A DNA stretch of 64,000 bases, taken from Apostichopus japonicus (lineage: Eukaryota; Echinodermata; Holothuroidea; Aspidochirotida; Stichopodidae). This document shows, piece by piece, positions 56,866-64,000 of this stretch. Position 1 is the stretch's first letter, and each line of letters begins with the position of its first letter. The DNA lies in the NCBI RefSeq assembly GCF_037975245.1, contig NC_092571.1, positions 23,793,917 through 23,857,916 of the forward strand, given 5' to 3'. The notes beneath the pieces were generated by a model. It made no database searches. It worked only from the letters and a program-made list of their open reading frames with translations, and had not been told where the DNA came from. The translations under genes and the position numbers were made by a program.

Positions 56866-59800
56866 ACAATCCATTGAGTAAACAATTTGTGTTTTTTTGT
56901 GGCTGATTAAACAAAGCAGAATATGATTCTTATCAATTTACTTGCAGAAATTAACAATTGTGAAATGATAATAGAAAAACTTTCTTCTTCGTCAAGCTCA
57001 CATCCGCTGCAACAACCTTTTGTTTCCACATAAAAGTGATTGATGGAAGGGGTGTGGGTGGGGGTGGGGCAGGTCCTGTCAGTTTCTAGCGGGAGGAGGG
57101 GGGATGCCGTTTTAAGCCGTTTTAACATTTTACCTCCCAATTCTACTTAAGGGTAATATACTCTACTTAAATTTAAGTGAAATAGAATTCGACTTAAGTA
57201 AAATGTATTTCACTTAAGTGAAATAGAATTTCCACTTAAAGTAGAATACAAATGTTCTTTTTTCTTAAGTGGAATGCCATTTCACTTAAGTAGAATTGTA
57301 TATCACTAAGGGTAGGATATAATTTCACTTCAGCTTAATTGAATTCTACTTAAGTGAAATGGCATTTTATTTAAGTCAACAATATGGCCTATATTTTACT
57401 GAAATAGAATTCCAATTAAGTAGAATTGAGTTCTAATTAAGTTGAATTGAATTCGGCTGAAGTATAATACTATTTGACTTGAGTGAAACTGAATTCTATT
57501 TAAGTGAACCTATATTCTACACGTTTTCGAAGTAACAGTTGCTATGGAGATATCAATGTAAACAATAGTAGGGGAAAGATCATTTTGTCTATATAATATT
57601 CAGTTCGAGTATAGATATTTTACGTTTGGAATAATTTCTTTATGTGTGATTGGTTCACATGTTTACAACTTGTCATGTGCGTTCACCACTTCTCGTCTGT
57701 CTGTCTTTCTCTCGAATAGTAGATATATTTACATATTTCATGCACTTAGCAACATACGTTGCCCAATCTGAGTGTTAATAACGTTTGGCGGGTTAAGTTC
57801 TGATCCGTTGGGCATACGCTTGAAGTACACGTTATATCTAGTGTTACATCGTTGCGGTAAAAATATGCGAAAAGACGTTTCAAAACAGAAATATCAGTAC
57901 TTAATAGCTGCAGTTTGCTTTGGTTTATAACACAGGTGGGCAACGTGTTGCCCGCGGGTCGTGTGCGGCACTAGGACAAAAAGTTTACGCGACCCAGACG
58001 GCCTTAGATTGGAAGACATTGGCAGACAGGCATATTTAGCATGGAGAGTTTGTATATATTGTGATTTCAACTTTAACAGCTGGTCACCACCGCGCAGAGC
58101 CAGTTGATCCCTCAATTATCACGTATGTCCAATGTACCACGGGAGTCGGTACGGTACATCTTAAAAGTGTTACGGCGCTTCCGGGATACTGGCCCAAAGT
58201 TTCATTGCGACACGCCACTGAACCAATTTCGAGCCCCACCAATGGTTCAAAAATGTTATATCACGTGTCGTTCTGACCAAGAAAAATGTTAGACACAAAA
58301 CCGATCTAAGAAAATCGAATCAGCACAAACACATTTGACTGGCTCGTAATGTACTCAAAATATTACCCGATTTCAAAAGATAATAATAAATTATGTGCCC
58401 CATCAAGTTTATGTAATGTTTAAAGTTTTTGCCTATTTTGGTTATTCCTTTCTCTCTCTCTCTCCTCACCCCTCCCTCCGTCCCTACCCCCCCCCCCCCT
58501 CCTTCCGTCCCACCCTCCATGATGCTGAAGTGGGTGAGAGATAATGAGATCTTAACTAAGGAACACAAATATAAATCACTTAATGTGTTGTGTTAAAGTT
58601 ATCACAGACCTGACCAGTTTTAATCTTTCTAACATATTTCGGAGTAATTGTAGAGGAGACCTGTTTAAAATCTCTGAATATTTTATCAGATCTCTTTTTG
58701 CTTGTCTCCTTCTTCTTGTTCATTTCTGACCTGGTTTCACTGTTGTCTGTGGCTTGACTTTCCCTCAACGTCCACAGACACTATAACATACGTTGCGGAA
58801 GAATGAATACTCTGAAAACGACTTAACCAAGTCTTATCTGAATAACAATTAACTCATAAATGACCACAACATGGCAAAGACCTAGATAATTATGTTAGGG
58901 TTGCCTTTAATGGTAATTTCGTTTTTTAAATAACTCTAGTTTTTCTTTTCATTTTAAAATGGAAAGAATCGTACATCTATAAGAACTAAAAGAAATGTTA
59001 AATTTCCAAGACAAAAAAGGAAATATCCTTTTAATTTAATATCGGCAACCAATAAGTTCGTCGATTTAGGTGTTGAAGGACAAAGTTAACCAAATTAAGA
59101 ACCTGTCAAACATATATGGAATAAAACAAAGCAATACATTAACCATTGATATATATTTCATTCCATGCCACTGATTTTTGGGGAAAATTAAAAGAAAGTT
59201 TCAGATTTTTAAGTCTTTCAGGTGATATGTTTAACATTTACAGTGGAATACAAATTTTCTTTATTAGATTGTGTCGTCAAAGTTACGTCATACAGAAGGC
59301 AATCGAATTTTAGTTTTAATATTTTAACGGTTGATTAGGACAATTTTTAAACACAGAGTTTGTTCTTAAAGCAATTAGTATTATAGAAATTAGGCAACCG
59401 AGCATTTTATATAAACTTCGCCGACCAAATCAATGTCAAACATGTGGTTTATATTGGTAAAGTTTAAAGGTTAATAAAAGAAATTTGACAATTTTAAAGT
59501 TTCTTAGGTTATATGAAGAATGTAATAAGATATGAAAGATTAACCTCCGCGCCACTTTACACGCCGATGTGCTCTTGTTTCTTTTATCTATATATATTAT
59601 ATAATCGAATATATAAGTATGAATAGCCCCCCCCCCCCAGAAAAATGGGGAGGGGGTTTAACCGGGTATTACAATCACCACCATATGTTTTAGTAAATTT
59701 TACCCATGACCCATGTGAGAGGAAATCCATTTCCGTTAGCAACTCTTTCAACCAATCAAAAAATTGAAAATAAAAATACTTTGTCATTTGAGAGACGAAA

Positions 59801-61650
59801 TCTGGCCTTTAAACTCTGTATGATAAGCTATCAGCTAAGCTAAAAATTTTTAAAAAATACTAAGATAAATTCAAAGGGTTTTCAATTAATTTTCTACAAA
59901 AGCCAGAAAAAAACGTCGGTTGAGGTAACTGACCAAACAGTCCAGTGGCGTGCACATGATATCAAAGGTTGAGGGGGGATGGAAGCATTCCCCGACTGTT
60001 TAAGGTATGGGGGATGGTCATTTGTGGCATGGCCAGAGGCGCATGAAGGATTTTATAAAGGAGGGGGGCTGCAGGCAACGGGAATCTGTAATGTCGCAGC
60101 TATGTATACGTACTAATTTCTTTGGTGAAGGGGGAGGGGAGGGGGCGTTAGGTCAATTCCTGTCAATCCATGAAATGAATTTAGCGCATGTTTGCTCTGA
60201 GGTAATGTTGTTTGTGACGGTGTGCGTGTGTGTGTGTGTGTGTGTGTTTTGAAGTAATTACGATAAATATGAAAGAAATTTGACTTTATTAGAAAATATT
60301 AATTCAATTTATATATGAATACTAAAGTACATGATTGGTTTAATTAAAAGATAAATTTTATAAGCAGATAAAAAAAATCAATACACACCTGAAGCAAGTG
60401 TTGAATATATAGATAGCGGTGGCAGTCATTCTCCATTCGCAGTAATAGATCATGAGCCCTCTAATTATGACGAATGTGTTTAAAACCACGCAGATTGCAT
60501 TCAAAAATGCGGTGATTTTGGCGATCCTTAACACTTTCCTTGTTAACTTGACTCGGAAAGCTAGTCGAGTGGTGTTAGCCTCTGATTTCGTAGTTGTAAA
60601 TCGATTGAGAACTTTAGATCGTAACCGGGATATCCCACTTTCTTGAGATTCATATTTCTTCTCGAATCCATCCTCACCGCATTCTTCAGCAGATTTCTTT
60701 CCCATCTGAATACCGGCAGAATCGGTTAAAGTTCCATTTTCTGCTACATTTTCATCACATCGCGATGTCTCATTTTCATTGTCGATCGATACCGATTTGT
60801 CAACATCGTCGAGGACAGTCGGTCGTTGAGGATCTCCTCTACCGGGAACGTCCTTTACAGATTGCTGCGGCGTCGATTGATTGCTGAAATTCTGATAATT
60901 AACCGCCCCTACCGTCGTCACAACGGTTGAAACACCGTAGCTAACACTCTCTTTCTCTTTCATTTCCGCTAAAACTCCAGACGATTTCCTCTCCGCTTTT
61001 GTCAGTTTCGTCGCAAAAATGATGAAGGTGAAGATCAGTAAAACTCCCCAAAGGACGAAAAAACCGTGACAGATAAGCAACATCAGCACAAAACTATCCA
61101 ATATCTCAATCAAAGTAACCGCGATTATCACGGCTATGAAATGAACGATTATAATGAAGATTAATACGATTTTATTGTGCAATACTTTTGACGAAGATCT
61201 CGCTTTGAGTCTACTCGCTTCGTATAGAATCAGGCACATCAAGCCGAAACCCCCGGTTAGACACGGGTATGCCAAATTGGATAGAATATTCTCGATGATT
61301 TTCCACGGTACACCGGTATCGTACCAGAACTGTAGATAAAGATACATGTATAGTGTTCTTGAAAAGCCGAGGATAAAAAGCAGTATCTTAATCGCGAGGA
61401 TACATGACTGGATGTTGGAGACTTTCTTAGGGGCTGAACTACGCCTAAAATAGAGCGAGATGGAATAGAGGGCGTAGCACGCCAAACAGAAATAGACCAG
61501 TCCAAGAATGTAATAGTGAAGACTCCACAACAGAAGCCAAGGCTTTGGTGGGGCTTCCCTTTGTGGCTCTAGCATGTCATCAGGTGCGTCAAGTTTCTCC
61601 TCGCTATCCTTGTCGTACCATGAAGTATTTCTGCTTTCGACAGATTCCAT
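55987..61650 (-). CDS. Seven-helix membrane protein, PRRT3/PRRT4-like, two coding exons
   Basis: Exons on the minus strand are 61650-60389 (1,262 nt, donor CAG|GTGTGT) and 56149-55987 (163 nt, acceptor CTTTCAACAG). The codon is shared as AG|G and the total is 1,425 nt, giving 474 residues. Helices are near residues 38-67, 80-106, 117-146, 159-184, 186-213, 377-403 and 407-435. A long hydrophilic loop with Asp/Glu/Ser lies at 215-375 and the tail (436-474) is lysine-rich. WSLHYYILGLVYF, LGFSRTLYM, YPCLTGGFGLM and FRLIELGQGFTMAY-type blocks recall the membrane domain of vertebrate proline-rich transmembrane proteins 3 and 4, whose function is poorly known. The name is from memory of the family pattern. 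The ATG lies 8 bases after a GGAGG run with an A-rich context. Intron length is about 4.2 kb. Confidence 0.82.
56787..56861. repeat. (TA)n microsatellite
   Basis: About 75 bases of pure TA within the intron of the PRRT-like gene. Confidence 0.95.
57128..57530. repeat. Degenerate palindromic repeat, CACTTAAGTG-type
   Basis: About twenty loosely spaced units of the kind CACTTAAGTGAAATAGAATT and TTCTACTTAAGTGAAATG occur on both strands in the PRRT-like gene's intron. Because the core is its own reverse complement, the units read in either direction. Confidence 0.8.
60221..60247. repeat. (GT)n microsatellite
   Basis: Short pure GT run in the intron of the PRRT-like gene. Confidence 0.9.
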
Positions 61651-64000
61651 TTTTTCCTCCTTTCTATTGCACTAATTAAATTCCTTGTAACTGGTAGTTG
61701 ATGCTTGAAAAGAGAAAAAGAAAAATTTGAAATGTATTGATTTTTTTATATTTTTTTTTATAACTTTGTCAGAAAATAATATTTAACTGAGATTAGAAGG
61801 GGGGGGGGGGCATTCGAGATGGGTAGAGGGTTAGCGAGTATGGTTAGGGGTAGGTGAAAGGAGGTAGACCAGCAGAGGTTCTCTTCCAGAAATTCTGGGA
61901 TGGACTTTTGTGGTGGTCGATTAGGGTTCAGTTTAATGTCTTGCCAATAGGGATATCATACTGCTCTGGCTTCCCTACAATGATGGTACGGCAGTTCTAT
62001 TTATGTTGAACTTATAATTAAAATCACCGTAATCTGTTTGAAATACTAAAATAAATTACTCTAAAAACGAATACTTTACATATGTTGCCAATTTTAACCT
62101 TCTGTGTGGCATTTTAAGTTCTTGTTATGGTTGTCGTCACAATAAGACCCCCAAAAAATAAATAATAATAATAATAATATTAATAATAATAATAATAATA
62201 TTTATAATAATAATAATAATTAATAACAGCAACGAAAAATAATTTCAGTGTTTCGTAGGTAAATATTTAGATTTAAATTTACTGTGTATGTATCTATGCA
62301 TGTATACATACTTTTATTTATAGCTTCTGATCTTATGATATTTTCTTTTAATAAAAAGTGAAAAGTGAAAAAAATGTTATGGTTATATCATAGTGGAAGT
62401 TTTCCTAATGGCCTATATCACACATAAATATTAATTATATTATTAACATTATCCAATGTATCGAACACCCAACAGCTATACCCGTCTTCCTTTAACTACA
62501 ACCCCCTACCCCCCACCACCTCCCTCTCCTCGTTACCCCACCAGTTCATAATTGCTTTCTTACCCCTTCAGGTTAATAAAGCGAAAGTAGAAACGACGAA
62601 TAAAAAGTGACGTTATATAATTTACTATATAAACAATACGAATAATAATGGTATGAATCTTTCAATATTTGAGGCCAAAAATTGTAACAACAAAACATTA
62701 CATATATATGATTTTCTTTCATGTGCTTTCGTTATGGGCTAAACAATGTTCCAATAACACAATTCTGCTTGAAGAAAAAAAGTGTTTTAAACGGACTTTT
62801 TTTATAGTTCGATTGTTCAATTTTTGAGTTGCAATATATGTGACGATGAACGATGGTTTAATTAAAATAACATTAAACTGGGCTACTCAGTGAAACTAAA
62901 CCAGGCGATAAGATCCCATATGTCTCGACAGTGATGAGAAGGAAAGCGTGACAATTAATTATCAATTTTAAGGAGAACTCATTGCTTTTACTCCGTTTTT
63001 AATACTTTTTCTTCATTGATACATATTAGGTGGAAAAAAACGAAAAAAAAAAACCTTTGGCTTCTCTTGAAATTCCTTCTTTGCAACAGCTTTCTAGGTT
63101 AAATATATATCGAAGGAAACTTTTGTGGGAGCCCAGTGGCGTCGCCAGACATTTCACTCTTGGGGGCACAGCACTTCCTTAGGAGAGGGGCACCATATTT
63201 ATTGGTGAATGCCGTCCTGGGGGAGGGATCTAAGGTTGCCCCCTCCCCTTCCAGAAATTTTAATTAATTAAGGGTCCTTAGATGCAATCTGTTGCTATAT
63301 TTTGCAACTTGAAGTATATCTTTATGTTCAAGAATCGTCGGGCTGAGTCTGTCCGATATTTATGTTTTTAATTGAGGTAAATAAAGGTTTTGTTTTGAGT
63401 ATTTTTTAACACTACAAATCGCATCTGGGGGCACCTGGGGGGCACGATTTTTTTTGGAAGGGTACGAGCCATAATACTTGTCTGGAACGCTCCTTTAAGG
63501 TTTAATGGATGCGTTTTCACGGTCCACTGGTTATAAATGTTACAGTCCATTGTTTTGTGAAGCCTCACATTCTCAAAAAGACATGTGCTTTTCTAATCTC
63601 ATATGAACCCGTCAAGCACTCTTATAACTGGCAGACAACGTTAAGTCTCCTAGACAAATTACACTGTTAACAAGTCTTGAGTTTTCCTTTTGAGGTGTGT
63701 GTTGCACCCGATGAACTGATCGAGTCACCTGTACGATAGACTAAAGAATCCAGTCACTTATATGAACGAGCCTCCAATGTTTTAAAGGGCCATTTCTAAT
63801 AAGAAAAATAGTACGGTACATTACAACCTGGAGTGATAGCAATGATTTCGTAACGGTGTACAACATATCAGAATTCATTTTGTGCCTACAGTACAAGCTT
63901 TTAAATGTCAAACGTAGTCAGGAAATCTGTTATCTATTATCTACGCTTGACGTAATGGAAGTCCCACCTGTTACGGGAGTCTATATGGGCCATCTGTTGC
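61651..64000. other. Flank upstream of the PRRT-like gene, no gene
   Basis: No coding sequence recognised. An AAT repeat lies at 62158-62222 and a G-tract at 61799-61810. CAGTGGCGTCGCCAG at 63130-63144 looks like the left end of a hAT-like repeat; its interior resembles 19200-19260, but a right end was not found before the window edge. The frame 63368-63568 (-) overlaps this repeat. Confidence 0.5.

Noticed and set aside
58580-58768. Lys/Ser/Thr-rich minus-strand ORF between the two exons of the PRRT-like gene
   Set aside because: The flanking exons join in phase (AG|G) without it and the result matches the expected helix sequence.
59943-60060. CAGTGGCGTGCAC as another hAT-like end
   Set aside because: No matching right end or target duplication found nearby; at most a fragment.
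1-64000. CRISPR arrays, operons, bacterial ribosome binding sites
   Set aside because: The window is clearly eukaryotic; the tandem repeats lack unique spacers of CRISPR type.

Overview
This is eukaryotic nuclear DNA. Real genes are split by GT-AG introns, most of the window is non-coding, and it is full of microsatellites, poly-C/poly-G tracts, short inverted-repeat elements and SINEs. The base composition, the recurrent TAGGCCTA motifs and the gene types suggest a marine invertebrate deuterostome, most likely an echinoderm (possibly a sea cucumber). That placement is an inference; no species-specific marker was identified.

Region 1 (about 1.6-27.4 kb, + strand) is a tandem segmental duplication. 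A unit of roughly 10 kb is present in about three direct copies, each carrying one apparently intronless leucine-rich-repeat (LRR) membrane-protein gene (ATG starts at 5526, 17419 and 25867). Only the third copy keeps a full C-terminal membrane anchor. A candidate 5' untranslated exon with AG and GT borders is conserved upstream of all three. The copies differ by insertions (an inverted-repeat element with 9-bp target duplications, a tRNA-headed SINE, foldback elements, an orphan 144-codon ORF) and by microsatellite growth, including about 1 kb of GTGA in copy 1 only.

Region 2 (27.4-35 kb) has no recognised gene. It holds tandem repeats, notably a 135-bp satellite (32.27-33.83 kb) in which each unit carries a perfect 9-bp hairpin.

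Region 3 (35-50.4 kb, - strand) holds two genes. One is an intronless 738-residue multi-pass membrane protein that I cannot name. The other is a complete nine-exon alkaline phosphatase (539 residues, exons 50368 to 40551), rebuilt here with all splice phases agreeing and all main metal ligands present. Its introns contain two hAT-like elements with 8-bp target duplications, two U2-headed SINEs, a SINE tail and a partial exon duplication.

Region 4 (50.4-64 kb) holds a two-exon, 474-residue seven-helix membrane protein resembling the PRRT3/PRRT4 family (61650 to 55987, - strand). Around it lie a hammerhead-ribozyme-like motif, another U2-headed SINE, a second copy of the 9-bp-duplication element and several simple repeats.

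The most unusual observation is a dispersed, oriented repeat that starts with the first 40 or so bases of U2 snRNA fused to an unrelated body of about 150 bases. It is present four times plus a fragment, and at least one copy has a 13-bp target duplication. The genes show no common pathway; they are neighbours, not an operon.
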